DNA of 56,188 bases, taken from the NCBI GenBank assembly GCA_049890275.1, contig JBMHBT010000004.1:1-56188 (forward strand). Direction: 5' to 3'. The notes beneath the pieces are model-generated. The model ran no database searches. It had not been told where the DNA came from and was given only the letters and a program-made list of their open reading frames with translations. Position numbers and translations under genes: made by a program. This stretch comes from UBA7374 sp049890275. GTDB lineage: Bacteria > Verrucomicrobiota > Verrucomicrobiia > Opitutales > Coraliomargaritaceae. Shown here in pieces: positions 8,536 to 17,459 of this stretch. The number at the start of each line of letters is the position of its first letter. Position 1 is the stretch's first letter.

Positions 8536-10041
8536 TTACGCCTCTATCTGTGGACGGTCTTTCGCTGGCCAGTCGATATGATAAAACTGTCCGCGCGGTT
8601 GATCCACTCTCTCGTAAGTATGTGCGCCAAAATAGTCACGCTGGGCCTGCAAAAGATTTTGCGGCAAGCGAGCACTACGATAACCATCATAGTATGCCAG
8701 TGCGGAACTAAAGGTCGGTGTCGGTACACCATACTCGGTAGCCAAACCAACTACCTTACGCCAGCTCTGCTGCGCTTTTTGAACCGCAGAATGGAAGTAG
8801 GGGTCGAGCAGTAGGTTGGCGAGTTCCGGATCTCGTGCGTAGGCCTCGGTTATCTTCTGCAGAAAAGCCGCTCGAATGATACAGCCGCCGCGGAAAATTT
8901 GAGCGATACTACCAAAGTCTAGCTTCCAATCGTATTCTTTCTGCGCGTCACGCATTAATTGAAATCCTTGCGCGTAGGAGCAGATTTTTGAGCAGTAGAG
9001 CGCTTCGCGGATCGCTTCAACAAGTTCATTTTTATCACCGGAGTAGGGCGCGGCTTCCGGGCCTTGTAGAATAGCAGAAGCGGCGACCCGCTCCTCTTTA
9101 ACTGCGCTGATGCAGCGGGCAAAGACGGCTTCTGCGACTGTAGGAGCGGGTGTCCCCATATCCAGAGCATTGACCGAAGTCCACTTGCCGGTACCTTTTT
9201 GACCAGCGGTGTCGAGGACGATGTCAACAAACGCTTTTCCCGTGGCAGGGTCGGTTTGTTTGAGGATATCTGCTGTGATTTCAATCAGGAAGGAGTCCAA
9301 TTCGCCTTGGTTCCAATCACTAAAGATTTCGCCCATTTCAGCTGGACTCAGTCCAAGGATCTGGCGCATCAAGTCATAGGCTTCACAGATCATTTGCATG
9401 TCACCGTACTCAATGCCGTTGTGTACCATTTTCACATAGTGACCGGCACCATTTGGGCCAATATAAGCGGTACAACTGAAGCCGCCTTCAACAGGTTTTC
9501 CGGGTGCGGCACCTTCGATCGGCTTGCCCGTATCGGGGTCGACTTTCGCAGCGATGGCTTCCCATACCGGGCGCAAGTGTTCCCAGGCCTCTTCGGTGCC
9601 GCCCGGCATGAGCGACGGGCCGAAACGCGCACCTTCTTCGCCACCGGACACACCGGAGCCAATGAAGTGCAGACCTTGCGCACTCAGGGCTTTTTCTCGA
9701 CGAATTGTGTCATCCCAGCGAGCGTTTCCGCCGTCGATAACAATATCACCCGATTCGAGCAAGGGGAGTAAACCTTCGATCACTTTGTCTGTAGCGGCTC
9801 CGGCCTGGACCAATATAATGATCTTTCTTGGACGCTTCAGGCTGGCGACAAAAGACTCGAGAGTCTCGCTGCCGATCAATTTTCCCGGGGTGTCTGGATT
9901 AGCCGATACAAATGCTTCTGTTTTAGAAGTGGTACGGTTGTAAACTGAAATATTAAAGCCGTGGTCGGCTATATTGAGGGCCAGATTTTGACCCATTACG
10001 GCGAGGCCTATCAGGCCGATTTCACAGGATGCTTCAGACAT
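8536..10041 (-). CDS. gnd: 6-phosphogluconate dehydrogenase, decarboxylating
   Basis: The 501-residue cytosolic enzyme of the oxidative pentose phosphate pathway converts 6-phosphogluconate and NADP+ to ribulose 5-phosphate, CO2 and NADPH. The Rossmann N-terminus is IGLIGLAVMGQNLALNIADHGF (GxGxxG-like, here GLAVMG), with NR at the strand-2 end for NADP. The substrate part reads GVSGGEEGARFGPSLMPGG and later HYVKMVHNGIEYGDMQ, containing the catalytic Lys and the HNGIEY motif. The C-terminal RGGCIIRAAFL and the RxxxG-type tail are present. Length is normal for this family. Transcribed alone on the minus strand, after a hairpin that may end the preceding HAD gene. Confidence 0.97.
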   Translation of the reverse strand: MSEASCEIGLIGLAVMGQNLALNIADHGFNISVYNRTTSKTEAFVSANPDTPGKLIGSETLESFVASLKRPRKIIILVQAGAATDKVIEGLLPLLESGDIVIDGGNARWDDTIRREKALSAQGLHFIGSGVSGGEEGARFGPSLMPGGTEEAWEHLRPVWEAIAAKVDPDTGKPIEGAAPGKPVEGGFSCTAYIGPNGAGHYVKMVHNGIEYGDMQMICEAYDLMRQILGLSPAEMGEIFSDWNQGELDSFLIEITADILKQTDPATGKAFVDIVLDTAGQKGTGKWTSVNALDMGTPAPTVAEAVFARCISAVKEERVAASAILQGPEAAPYSGDKNELVEAIREALYCSKICSYAQGFQLMRDAQKEYDWKLDFGSIAQIFRGGCIIRAAFLQKITEAYARDPELANLLLDPYFHSAVQKAQQSWRKVVGLATEYGVPTPTFSSALAYYDGYRSARLPQNLLQAQRDYFGAHTYERVDQPRGQFYHIDWPAKDRPQIEA

Positions 10042-10057
10042 AATTTGAATAAATGAA

Positions 10058-10080
10058 AGCGGCTATCAAAGGGAGCCGCT
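10058..10080 (-). terminator. Possible hairpin terminator after the HAD gene
   Basis: AGCGGCT (10058-10064) and AGCCGCT (10074-10080) form a 7-bp stem with a 9-base loop. On the minus strand the hairpin is followed by TTCATTTATTCA, a weak T-rich stretch. It lies between the end of the HAD gene (10162) and the start of gnd (10041), so it could end the former or act in the gnd leader. Confidence 0.4.
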
Positions 10081-10161
10081 ATGAGAAGGCAAGAATGGAC
10101 TCAATGACGACTCGGAATTAAGTCTATGATCAACAGCTGATTATTTACTGCAGAGTAAAGA

Positions 10162-11181
10162 TTAGAACAATTCTTCTTGTTGCTTTGCTGAATCGCTGTC
10201 TGGTTTCGGCTCATCCTCATCATGTAGATGGCGCGGCGCTCGACTGATATTTTTAGAAACTGCGTGTTCGCAGTCGTTCACGACCTGGTCGCAGATTTGA
10301 CGGACATGCATGCGGAGCCACTTTGCGGTAGTACTCTCTGCAGTATAGTCGGCGGGTCCGTAGGCGTGGATTCGTCCGGCTTGTAGAAGTGCGTCATTTT
10401 GTGCGAATTCGGCATCACTCTCCGGATTGAAAACGGCATAGGTCTTGCCTCCATTACTTTTTACGACTGAGAAAACCGGCACATCGCTGGGTCCATCTGC
10501 CGTGTAAATCATTCGATGAATCGGGACCCGGCGGTCTCCGGGGCCGATAAAGGCGTTTACGTCAATCTGGGAGTTTTTATTGCAGCCCTTGTTGATCTCA
10601 AAAATAAAACGCGTTTTAATGGTGTTATCGACAATCGTACCGATTTGGCTGATTTCAAAGTCCATCTGTAGCGGCAACTCATTTTGCCGAGAGTAATGCG
10701 GGGGGAGGGGCGCTTCAATCAATTCACAGGCAAAAATATCGTCAACATGGGATGCGATTGCGCTGCCCCGAATCATTTCTGCTAGGCCTGTACTGATAAT
10801 ATAATGCTCCAGCCGGATATTGTGTTTACGGTACTCCGGCTTGGACTCAGCAAGGGCTTTCAGGCGATCCAGTAACTCGATCAATCCTGGATAGAAAACC
10901 AGCTCTGCGCCGAGTTCTCGCAGTCTTTGGTTGGTCAGCCCTTTTAGGTTACCGTTTTTTATATGACTGATCAGGTGATTCAGGTAGATGGTATCGTGTG
11001 ATACTCGGGTTCCCCGCTCCGCATAGATAGCAGGCAAGGCATTAACTTCCTTCCAGAAAGATTCTTCATCGATACCGTAGGCCTGAAAGATCGGTGCCTG
11101 CATATAGCCGGGAATCATGGTTTTATCGAAATCCCAGATACAAGCGATGATGTTTTGGCGATGGAGTGATTCTTTCTGCAT
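10162..11181 (-). CDS. HAD-superfamily phosphatase
   Basis: A 339-residue cytosolic protein with haloacid-dehalogenase motifs: motif I DFDKT near residue 17 (nucleophile Asp and acid/base Asp), an ISTG motif II and a late motif IV in the segment TADGPSDVPVF. A helical cap is inserted after motif I. A phosphoserine-phosphatase-like reaction is a guess; the substrate is unknown. The start MQKESLHRQ at 11181 is preferred, because the longer frame up to 11286 would run through the start of prfA on the other strand. prfA begins 58 bases away, so the two share a divergent promoter region. Confidence 0.8.
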   Translation of the reverse strand: MQKESLHRQNIIACIWDFDKTMIPGYMQAPIFQAYGIDEESFWKEVNALPAIYAERGTRVSHDTIYLNHLISHIKNGNLKGLTNQRLRELGAELVFYPGLIELLDRLKALAESKPEYRKHNIRLEHYIISTGLAEMIRGSAIASHVDDIFACELIEAPLPPHYSRQNELPLQMDFEISQIGTIVDNTIKTRFIFEINKGCNKNSQIDVNAFIGPGDRRVPIHRMIYTADGPSDVPVFSVVKSNGGKTYAVFNPESDAEFAQNDALLQAGRIHAYGPADYTAESTTAKWLRMHVRQICDQVVNDCEHAVSKNISRAPRHLHDEDEPKPDSDSAKQQEELF

Positions 11182-11239
11182 GACAAGCAAAGCTGGACTG
11201 TTGGCGCTGCTGCGTTTTACTGCAATGCATTTCCAGCAG

Positions 11240-12328
11240 ATGCATAAGATTCCTGACATTGCTCCTTTTCGCGAGAAACTAGCCACGCTTGATACGCAGA
11301 TGGCTGAGCCGAATTTTTATTCGGACCAACGCCGTGCGGCAGAAATTTCCCGTGAACATTTACGGGTGAGTCACTTAATCGAAAAATTTGAAGCGTATCG
11401 TAGTGCCGAAAAACAGATCGCCGAAAATAAGTCCATTGCCGGTGATGCCTCTGTAGAAGTGGAGTTGCGGGAATTGGCAGAAGAAGAAGTAGGCGAACTC
11501 GAAGGCCAAATGGAAGAATTAACCAACGCAGTGCTCCGCGCCATGATACCACCGGACCCAACGGATAGTCGAAATTCTGTGATGGAAATTCGTGGCGGTG
11601 CTGGTGGCGATGAAGCGAATATTTTTGCGGGTGATCTCTTTCGGATGTACAGCCGTTATGCCGAGTCGAAGGGCTGGCGAGTGGAAGTGATGAGTACGAG
11701 CCCGGCTGAAACCGGTGGCTATCGTGAAATCATTTTTAATGTCAGCGGAGAGGAGTCTTACAAGCACTTGAAGTTTGAGAGTGGAGTCCACCGTGTGCAG
11801 CGCGTGCCGGTAACAGAAACACAGGGTCGCATTCATACGTCCACGGCGACCGTGGCTGTATTACCTGAAGCGGAGGAGGTGGATATTGAAATCAACCCCA
11901 ACGATCTGGACATCTCGACCATGCGCGCTTCTGGAGCGGGAGGCCAGCACGTCAACACGACGGACTCAGCGGTTATGATGGTACACAAACCGACAGGTGT
12001 ATCCGTTTATTGCGCAGATGAACGATCGCAGATTAAGAATCGAGCAAAAGCTTTGACCGTGATGCGTGCTCGTCTACTCAAAGCAAAGGTGGATGAAGAA
12101 AATGCCAAGTACGCGGCGGAGCGTAAGGGCCAAATCGGTACGGGTGATCGTTCCGAACGCATACGCACGTATAACTACCCGCAAGGCCGTTTGACGGATC
12201 ATCGGATTGGCATGAATCTCTCTCTTCCGTCTGTTTTGGAGGGAGCGCTGGATGATGTGATTGATGCTCTGCACAACGTTGACTATGAAGCACGCATCGA
12301 AAATTTACTGAAGGCGCAAACCGCCTGA
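11240..12328 (+). CDS. prfA: Peptide chain release factor 1
   Basis: RF1 reads UAA and UAG on the ribosome and releases the finished protein. The peptidyl-tRNA hydrolysis motif GGQ is in SGAGGQHVN at about residue 235. The codon-recognition region reads VPVTETQGRIHTSTATVAV, with the PVT (PxT-type) tripeptide of RF1 rather than the SPF of RF2. From the ATG at 11240 the protein has 362 residues, normal for RF1; an ATG at 11225 would add five residues. It is followed 10 bases later by prmC, whose product methylates the GGQ glutamine, the usual arrangement. Confidence 0.97.
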   Translation: MHKIPDIAPFREKLATLDTQMAEPNFYSDQRRAAEISREHLRVSHLIEKFEAYRSAEKQIAENKSIAGDASVEVELRELAEEEVGELEGQMEELTNAVLRAMIPPDPTDSRNSVMEIRGGAGGDEANIFAGDLFRMYSRYAESKGWRVEVMSTSPAETGGYREIIFNVSGEESYKHLKFESGVHRVQRVPVTETQGRIHTSTATVAVLPEAEEVDIEINPNDLDISTMRASGAGGQHVNTTDSAVMMVHKPTGVSVYCADERSQIKNRAKALTVMRARLLKAKVDEENAKYAAERKGQIGTGDRSERIRTYNYPQGRLTDHRIGMNLSLPSVLEGALDDVIDALHNVDYEARIENLLKAQTA

Positions 12329-12338
12329 TTCGATTCGG

Positions 12339-13202
12339 ATGACCATGTTTACTGTCCGCGAGATCCAGTCGCGCACCACGGACTTTTTTCGGGCGAAGGC
12401 GGTACCGAACCCGAAGCTCGATACCGACTTGTTGTTGGCCCATGTTCTGGGTCTGCGTCGGCTCGATTTATACTTGGATATGGATCGTCCTCTGACCGAG
12501 GCCCAGTTGAATACACTTCGCCCGATGGTGAAGCGTCGTGCAGACCGTGAGCCCTTACAGTACATTCTGGGCACAGTAGAGTTTTGCGGTCTCCAGTTAA
12601 AGGTGGATGCCCGAGCGCTCATTCCTCGGCCAGAGACAGAGGAACTGGTAGAAAAAGTCATTCGTATGGTGGAGTCTCCACCGAAGCAGATTCTCGAACT
12701 GGGCACCGGAAGTGGCGCTATTGCGATTGCTCTGGCTCAGGCATTTCGCGTGGCGCAAATAACCGCTGTAGATTTTTCGGCTCAAGCCATCTGTTTAGCG
12801 AAGGAAAATACGGAGGCTGGTAGACCGGATATTCCGATCCGATTCCTTCAAGGGAGTTGGTTTGAGCCTTTGGAGGCGGGAGAACGCTTTGACCTGATCA
12901 TTTCAAATCCACCTTATTTAACCGAAGAAGAGATGACCACAGCAGAGCCGGAAGTCACGCAGTACGAACCGCGATCCGCACTGGTTGCTGGCTTGGACGG
13001 CTTGGATGACATTCGCCAGATCATAGAAATTGCCCCAAGTTATTTATCTGCCGGTGGGATTCTCGTTCTGGAAACCGGGATGGATCAGCATGAGAGAATG
13101 AAAGAATGGGCAATTTCAGCCGGCTTTTCTGAGACCTACAGCGACTGCGATATCAACAGACGGGAGCGATTCTTTACCGCACGGATGGGGTCGCCATCCT
13201 AA
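12339..13202 (+). CDS. prmC: Release factor glutamine methyltransferase
   Basis: PrmC (HemK) transfers a methyl group from S-adenosylmethionine to the glutamine of the GGQ motif in release factors. The 287-residue protein has the helical N-terminal substrate domain, then the SAM-binding motif ILELGTGSGAIAIALA and the catalytic SNPPYL at about residues 188-193. It lies 10 bases after prfA in the same operon. Its stop shares four bases with the stop of the convergent rodZ-like gene. An ATG two codons downstream is an alternative start. Confidence 0.96.
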   Translation: MTMFTVREIQSRTTDFFRAKAVPNPKLDTDLLLAHVLGLRRLDLYLDMDRPLTEAQLNTLRPMVKRRADREPLQYILGTVEFCGLQLKVDARALIPRPETEELVEKVIRMVESPPKQILELGTGSGAIAIALAQAFRVAQITAVDFSAQAICLAKENTEAGRPDIPIRFLQGSWFEPLEAGERFDLIISNPPYLTEEEMTTAEPEVTQYEPRSALVAGLDGLDDIRQIIEIAPSYLSAGGILVLETGMDQHERMKEWAISAGFSETYSDCDINRRERFFTARMGSPS

Positions 13203-14056
13203 TCAATCGTTATTTTTGCGTATCCGGAAGCGGCGGGGCGCATGCGACCTTCATTGGTTTCCACAATGAGGTGTTCTCCTACGGTGAAAACGATCTCCAC
13301 TTTTCCGGAGCGCTCAAATGTTGTGCTTTCCCCGGCGCCGAGAGTTCCTTTAAAGAGCTCTTTGCTGTCGTCCTTTTGTTTTACCACTATGTAGACAGTG
13401 CCCGTCGCTTCCAAGGTCATTAGTTCTGCCGCTGTCTCGGGGGCCAGGTCGGTTGTGTTGGTTGGTAGCGTTTTCGGGGTCGACACGTCAACCGTAGCTG
13501 GGGCAGTCGTATCGATTCTGTTTGAATCAGCTGCCGAGGAACCACCTAGAATCGATTTAACGAGAATAAAAAGGATGAAGACAAAGGAGAGTGTACCGAT
13601 AAAAATGAGACCGACCTTAAGATAAAATGCTGAGTCATTAACCGCATCCGGTTGTCTAACTCCAGTTGTGTCATCAGCAAACTCACTCTCGCCCTTCCCC
13701 CCAACGTGACCAAAGGAGGGGTGAGTGCTGTCTTCGTTAGGGGAGTCTTCTGTGGAGTCGTTTGTTTTGACCTCCATTTTGCCAAACCATTCGGTGCCGA
13801 CTTTTTTTCCAAGACGACTATTGCTCAAGCGCTGACTTTCATAGTCAGTCAGAATCGTATCCGGACTCAACTTGAGATAGCGGGCGTAGTTACCGATAAA
13901 ACCGCGCTTGTAGATATTGGGCAGATCAAAATCGAATTGATTTTGTTCAATATGACTGAGGAAGTCGCTGCGTATCTTCGTCGCCTCTGCGGCCTCTCGC
14001 AGGGAAATACCCTTGCGCTTTCGTGCTTCTTCCAAACGTTCGCCGATACTTTGCAT
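13199..14056 (-). CDS. RodZ-like membrane protein with helix-turn-helix domain
   Basis: A 285-residue bitopic protein. The N-terminus (residues 1-75) is a Cro/CI-like helix-turn-helix of the RodZ/HTH_25 type: IGERLEEARKRKGISLREAAEATKIR followed by YLxxIE-like SHIEQ and the RGFIGNYARYLKL segment. An acidic linker leads to one membrane helix near residues 145-165 (VGLIFIGTLSFVFILFILV). The Thr/Pro-rich linker and a C-terminal beta domain (DUF4115-like) follow. RodZ links MreB to the cell envelope and keeps rod shape. It is last in the grpE-dnaJ-purN-prmA string, 65 bases after prmA. Confidence 0.82.
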   Translation of the reverse strand: MQSIGERLEEARKRKGISLREAAEATKIRSDFLSHIEQNQFDFDLPNIYKRGFIGNYARYLKLSPDTILTDYESQRLSNSRLGKKVGTEWFGKMEVKTNDSTEDSPNEDSTHPSFGHVGGKGESEFADDTTGVRQPDAVNDSAFYLKVGLIFIGTLSFVFILFILVKSILGGSSAADSNRIDTTAPATVDVSTPKTLPTNTTDLAPETAAELMTLEATGTVYIVVKQKDDSKELFKGTLGAGESTTFERSGKVEIVFTVGEHLIVETNEGRMRPAASGYAKITID

Positions 14057-14121
14057 TACTGGACACTAAAATAGTGGTGCTTTGATTGGCATCGCAAGCA
14101 CGAATCGTTTATGCGCAATGC

Positions 14122-15018
14122 TTAACCGAGTTGAATACAAAGGTCGGCCCATTCGCCGTCACTTCGGGTGTCGAAAGAGGGAGTCAGCTCGGGCCGCAAG
14201 GCCGCAAAGCGCTGCCTGTAATGCTCCCGTACGGTCTCTAGCTCTTTGACAAGGATTCCGCTCAGAGCGATGGTGCCCCCCGGCTTGACTCCCATAACAA
14301 CCGGATCGGAGTGAGGAATGAGCACATCTGCCTGAATGTTTGCCAAAAGGAGATCGGCCGGTTCTTGGGCCAGACCCTTCTGCAAATCGGCAACAGCAAA
14401 CTCTGGAGGCATTAAATGCGGGTTATGCTGATTATTTTCACAGCAAACCGTGATGGCTTCCGGATCGTTGTCGAAAGCATAAATATTTTTTGCCCCCAGG
14501 CCGGAGGCGGAAAAGGCGAGAACACCTGAACCACAGCCTGCATCTATAATACGAGCCTGTTCAAAGGAAGCAGAGGCCGCTTCCCGGAAGTCGATCAAAC
14601 GCGAGGCACAGAGGCGGGTCGTTTCATGGCTACCGGTGCCAAAGGCCATACCCGCATCGAGATAAACACAGGCCGCACCTTCGGGAGGCTGGATTCGATC
14701 CCGCTCCCAAAGGGGTATCCAGTGTAGTTGGCGGTCGCTCCACGGTGTTACGTAAGCTTTGTAGGCGTATTTCCATTCCTCATCGGTAATTTCGCGGGAG
14801 ACGAATTCAAGCGGCAAAGCAGGAAAGAGTTCGCGCAGCTTCTTGAGTTCTGCGTTTGCAGTTTCGGTAGAGGGAAAAAAGCCGAAGACTTCGAAGGGTG
14901 TACCGGGCTCGCGCTGGAGAATACCCCAGCTGGCCGTACCGCATTCATGAAAGTGGCCTTCCAATAAATCCGCTAATTCGCGAGAGACGTTGGCACGAAG
15001 TTCAATTTGGCTGCTCAT
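14122..15018 (-). CDS. prmA: Ribosomal protein L11 methyltransferase
   Basis: PrmA trimethylates ribosomal protein L11 using S-adenosylmethionine. The 298-residue protein shows AFGTGSHETTRLC, the SAM motif IIDAGCGSGVLAFSASGLGA, FDNDPEAI and the LLLANIQADVLI motif (usual NI-x-A form), all in family order. The N-terminal about 100 residues form the L11-recognition part. It begins nine bases after purN and is preceded in the same string by dnaJ, a common neighbour of prmA in many bacteria. Confidence 0.94.
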   Translation of the reverse strand: MSSQIELRANVSRELADLLEGHFHECGTASWGILQREPGTPFEVFGFFPSTETANAELKKLRELFPALPLEFVSREITDEEWKYAYKAYVTPWSDRQLHWIPLWERDRIQPPEGAACVYLDAGMAFGTGSHETTRLCASRLIDFREAASASFEQARIIDAGCGSGVLAFSASGLGAKNIYAFDNDPEAITVCCENNQHNPHLMPPEFAVADLQKGLAQEPADLLLANIQADVLIPHSDPVVMGVKPGGTIALSGILVKELETVREHYRQRFAALRPELTPSFDTRSDGEWADLCIQLG

Positions 15019-15027
15019 GTCTGGGCG

Positions 15028-15627
15028 TTATTTTATATTCTGCGGGATTTTCCCTTTACTCATGCGGGCGACCACATCGGGCAGAAGTTGGTGCTCGGCT
15101 AAGTGCATTTTCTTTTCCAGTTGCGACAGAGTATCGGAGGGCTCAACGCGGACGGCTTTCTGGTCAATGATGGGCCCGGCATCCAGTTCGGGTGTTACCC
15201 AGTGAACCGTGCAGCCGGTGATCGCAACACCCGCTTTGTGGGCTTGCGCGATTCCGTCTGCACCTTTGAAGCTGGGAAGCAGGCTGGGGTGTAGATTGAT
15301 CACGCGTCCGTTAAAAGCCTCGATGAACGATTTGCGTAAGATGCGCATAAATCCTGCCAAAACAATCAGCTTGGGGGAGAAACTCTCGATGCGCTCAATA
15401 TAAGAACGTTCTGCGGAGGGGTCTAGGTAAGCTCCCTTCTTTTGCGGATCGATGTAGATCGCCGGTACTTTAAACTTTTGACCCAGTTCAAGGATGCCAG
15501 CGTCTTCACGATCACTAAAAAGAGCGACAACAGAAGCCTGTCCGAGTTGGCGGGATGCTTCGGCCTTGAGGATTGCTTCGGCGTTGCTTCCGCGACCAGA
15601 GCCGAGAATGACGATCGGATAAGACAT
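15028..15627 (-). CDS. purN: Phosphoribosylglycinamide formyltransferase
   Basis: PurN transfers a formyl group from 10-formyl-tetrahydrofolate to GAR in purine synthesis. The 199-residue protein has the N-terminal ILGSGRGSNAEAIL (substrate phosphate loop), the catalytic segment INLHPSLLPSFKG and the TVHWVTPELDAGPII motif with its conserved His and Asp. Its ATG overlaps the dnaJ stop (TAATG), so it is translationally coupled to the chaperone genes rather than to other pur genes. Confidence 0.96.
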   Translation of the reverse strand: MSYPIVILGSGRGSNAEAILKAEASRQLGQASVVALFSDREDAGILELGQKFKVPAIYIDPQKKGAYLDPSAERSYIERIESFSPKLIVLAGFMRILRKSFIEAFNGRVINLHPSLLPSFKGADGIAQAHKAGVAITGCTVHWVTPELDAGPIIDQKAVRVEPSDTLSQLEKKMHLAEHQLLPDVVARMSKGKIPQNIK

Positions 15628-16769
15628 TAGCCAAAGAATTTTCTTTTCTTGCCGCGGGGGGGTTCCGTAGACGGATCACCGCTGGCTTCAGCAAAATCTT
15701 CGAGGATTTTTTTCTGACTGCTATTCAACTTAGTCGGCACCTCTACATGCACGCGTACCAGTAGGTCGCCTTGTCCATTTCCGCGAAGATGCGGCATCCC
15801 TTGCCCGCGTAAGCGGAAGGTCGTGCCGCTTTGTGTGCCCGCGGGAATCTTCAGGTTTCCTTTACCAAAAAGTGTCGGTACGTCAATTGAACCGCCGAGC
15901 GCAGCCAGAGTAAACCGGATGGGTAATTCACAGAAGAGATCGTCATCGTGTCGTTCGAAGAGATCGTGTTCTTTCACGTGAATAACAATGTAGAGATCAC
16001 CAGCCGGTCCGCCGGCCTGTCCCGCTTCTCCTTTCCCTGCTGAGCGCAGTTTGGAACCGGTATGCACACCGGATGGAATACGGACTTTGACCGTGCTGGT
16101 ATCCATGACACGGCCCTCTCCCCGGCAGCCGGAGCAAGGCTTGTCGATACGCTGACCGGCGCCGCCGCAACTGGGACAGGCTTGTCGAAAGCTGATGAAC
16201 CCACGATTGGAGGATACTTGGCCGGCCCCTCCGCAGGTCTGGCAGGTGGTTTTGCCGGAGCCGGGCTCAGCTCCCGAACCGGAGCACTGGCTGCAGGCCA
16301 CAGATCGCTTGTAGCGAATTTCTTTTTCCGTGCCTTCGGCTGCTTCTTCTAAAGTAATTTCCAGATCATAACGCAGGTCGGAGCCTTTTTGAACGCCGCC
16401 GGAGCGTCCACCGCCACCGCCGAAGAATTCCTCGAAAATACCGCCGCCGCCGCCACCGCCGCCACCGCCGCCAAACGCTTCGCGGAACATTTCAAAGGGA
16501 TCGTGGAAACCGCCGCCACCTCCGGCCCGGCCCATGCCACCTCCCTGGAAGGCATCGTGCCCATAGCGGTCATAAGCAGCCCGTTTTTCATCATCTTTCA
16601 AGATGTCGTAGGCTTCAGAAATTTCTTTAAACTTGGCTTCAGCAGCAGCGTCGTCTGGGTTTTTGTCCGGATGATATTTTACCGCCAGCTTGCGGTAGGC
16701 TTTTTTCATTTCATCCGCGCTGGCGTCTCGGGAGACCCCGAGGGTTTCATAGTAGTCTGCTTTAGACAT
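15627..16769 (-). CDS. dnaJ: Chaperone protein DnaJ
   Basis: DnaJ delivers unfolded proteins to DnaK and stimulates its ATPase. The 380-residue protein is full length: J domain at residues 1-70 with the HPD motif (KYHPDKNP), a long Gly-rich linker (residues about 75-125 including runs of eight or more Gly), the zinc-finger region with four CxxCxGxG-type repeats (CSQCSGSG, CQTCGGAG, CPSCGGAG, CSGCRGEG) and the C-terminal peptide-binding domain. grpE is 14 bases upstream and purN overlaps downstream. dnaK is not in the window. Confidence 0.98.
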   Translation of the reverse strand: MSKADYYETLGVSRDASADEMKKAYRKLAVKYHPDKNPDDAAAEAKFKEISEAYDILKDDEKRAAYDRYGHDAFQGGGMGRAGGGGGFHDPFEMFREAFGGGGGGGGGGGIFEEFFGGGGGRSGGVQKGSDLRYDLEITLEEAAEGTEKEIRYKRSVACSQCSGSGAEPGSGKTTCQTCGGAGQVSSNRGFISFRQACPSCGGAGQRIDKPCSGCRGEGRVMDTSTVKVRIPSGVHTGSKLRSAGKGEAGQAGGPAGDLYIVIHVKEHDLFERHDDDLFCELPIRFTLAALGGSIDVPTLFGKGNLKIPAGTQSGTTFRLRGQGMPHLRGNGQGDLLVRVHVEVPTKLNSSQKKILEDFAEASGDPSTEPPRGKKRKFFG

Positions 16770-16783
16770 AATCCTCTTTGCCG

Positions 16784-17332
16784 CTAGGCGTTCTTTTCTG
16801 CAGGTAATCCGCTGGAGACGATCACATTTGCCGCGCGGAGAAGCCGGTCATTGAGTCGATATCCGGCGCGCACGGTTTGAATAACATGATCTTCGGGGAC
16901 ATCCTCCGAGGGCTGGTGGGCGATGCATTCGTGGAGATTTGGATCAAAAGTCTGACCATCCGGCTGAAGGGTCTCGAGGCCCTGATCCGCCAGCGTTTTG
17001 CGTAACTGCTCGTCCACCATCTTGAATCCCTCGACGACATCTTTTGCCCCTTCGTGATTTTCCGCAGCTTGCAGGCCGAGCCCCATATTGTCGAGAACGG
17101 GCAAGAGAGTTTCTATGACTGCACCCGAGGCGCTGCGTAAAAGCTCCTGTTTTTCGCGGGCGATTCTCTTGCGGTAGTTTTCCAGATCGGCAACGGAGCG
17201 CAGGTAGCGGGCTTTGTTTTCCGCAGCTTCGGCTTGGGCTTTTTCCAGTTCGGAGAGTTCCGGCACGGTTTCAGCGGGAGCTTCGGCGGCTTCTTCCGGC
17301 TCTTCAGAGGTGACTTTATCTTTGTCGGTCAT
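16784..17332 (-). CDS. grpE: Nucleotide exchange factor GrpE
   Basis: GrpE dimers release ADP from DnaK. The 182-residue protein starts with an acidic Glu/Ala-rich tail, then a long coiled coil (AEAAENKARYLRSVADLENYRKRI), the segment LLPVLDNMGLGLQ and the C-terminal beta domain ending near GYRLNDRLLRAANVIVSSG, which is the family signature. MTDKDK at 17332 is taken as the start, since the 14 codons upstream in the open frame do not fit the family. First gene of the minus-strand string; no CIRCE element is seen before it. Confidence 0.95.
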   Translation of the reverse strand: MTDKDKVTSEEPEEAAEAPAETVPELSELEKAQAEAAENKARYLRSVADLENYRKRIAREKQELLRSASGAVIETLLPVLDNMGLGLQAAENHEGAKDVVEGFKMVDEQLRKTLADQGLETLQPDGQTFDPNLHECIAHQPSEDVPEDHVIQTVRAGYRLNDRLLRAANVIVSSGLPAEKNA

Positions 17333-17459
17333 GAAAATTATTTTCGAAATCAATCTGCCGCGACTGGGCAGCAACCTGAAAGGAATTCGGCATATTGCGA
17401 ATTATTTTCCGGATGACAAGGGTAGTGTTTCTTCTGAATTTTTCCAGTCAGCGGGTGGA

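Noticed and set aside
16440..16530. GCC/GCG-rich tandem repeat as a microsatellite
   Set aside because: It is simply the Gly-rich linker of dnaJ read on the other strand.
17384..17403. AATTCG ... CGAATT inverted repeat upstream of grpE as a CIRCE element
   Set aside because: Arms of six bases and an 8-base spacer do not match the TTAGCACTC-N9-GAGTGCTAA pattern.
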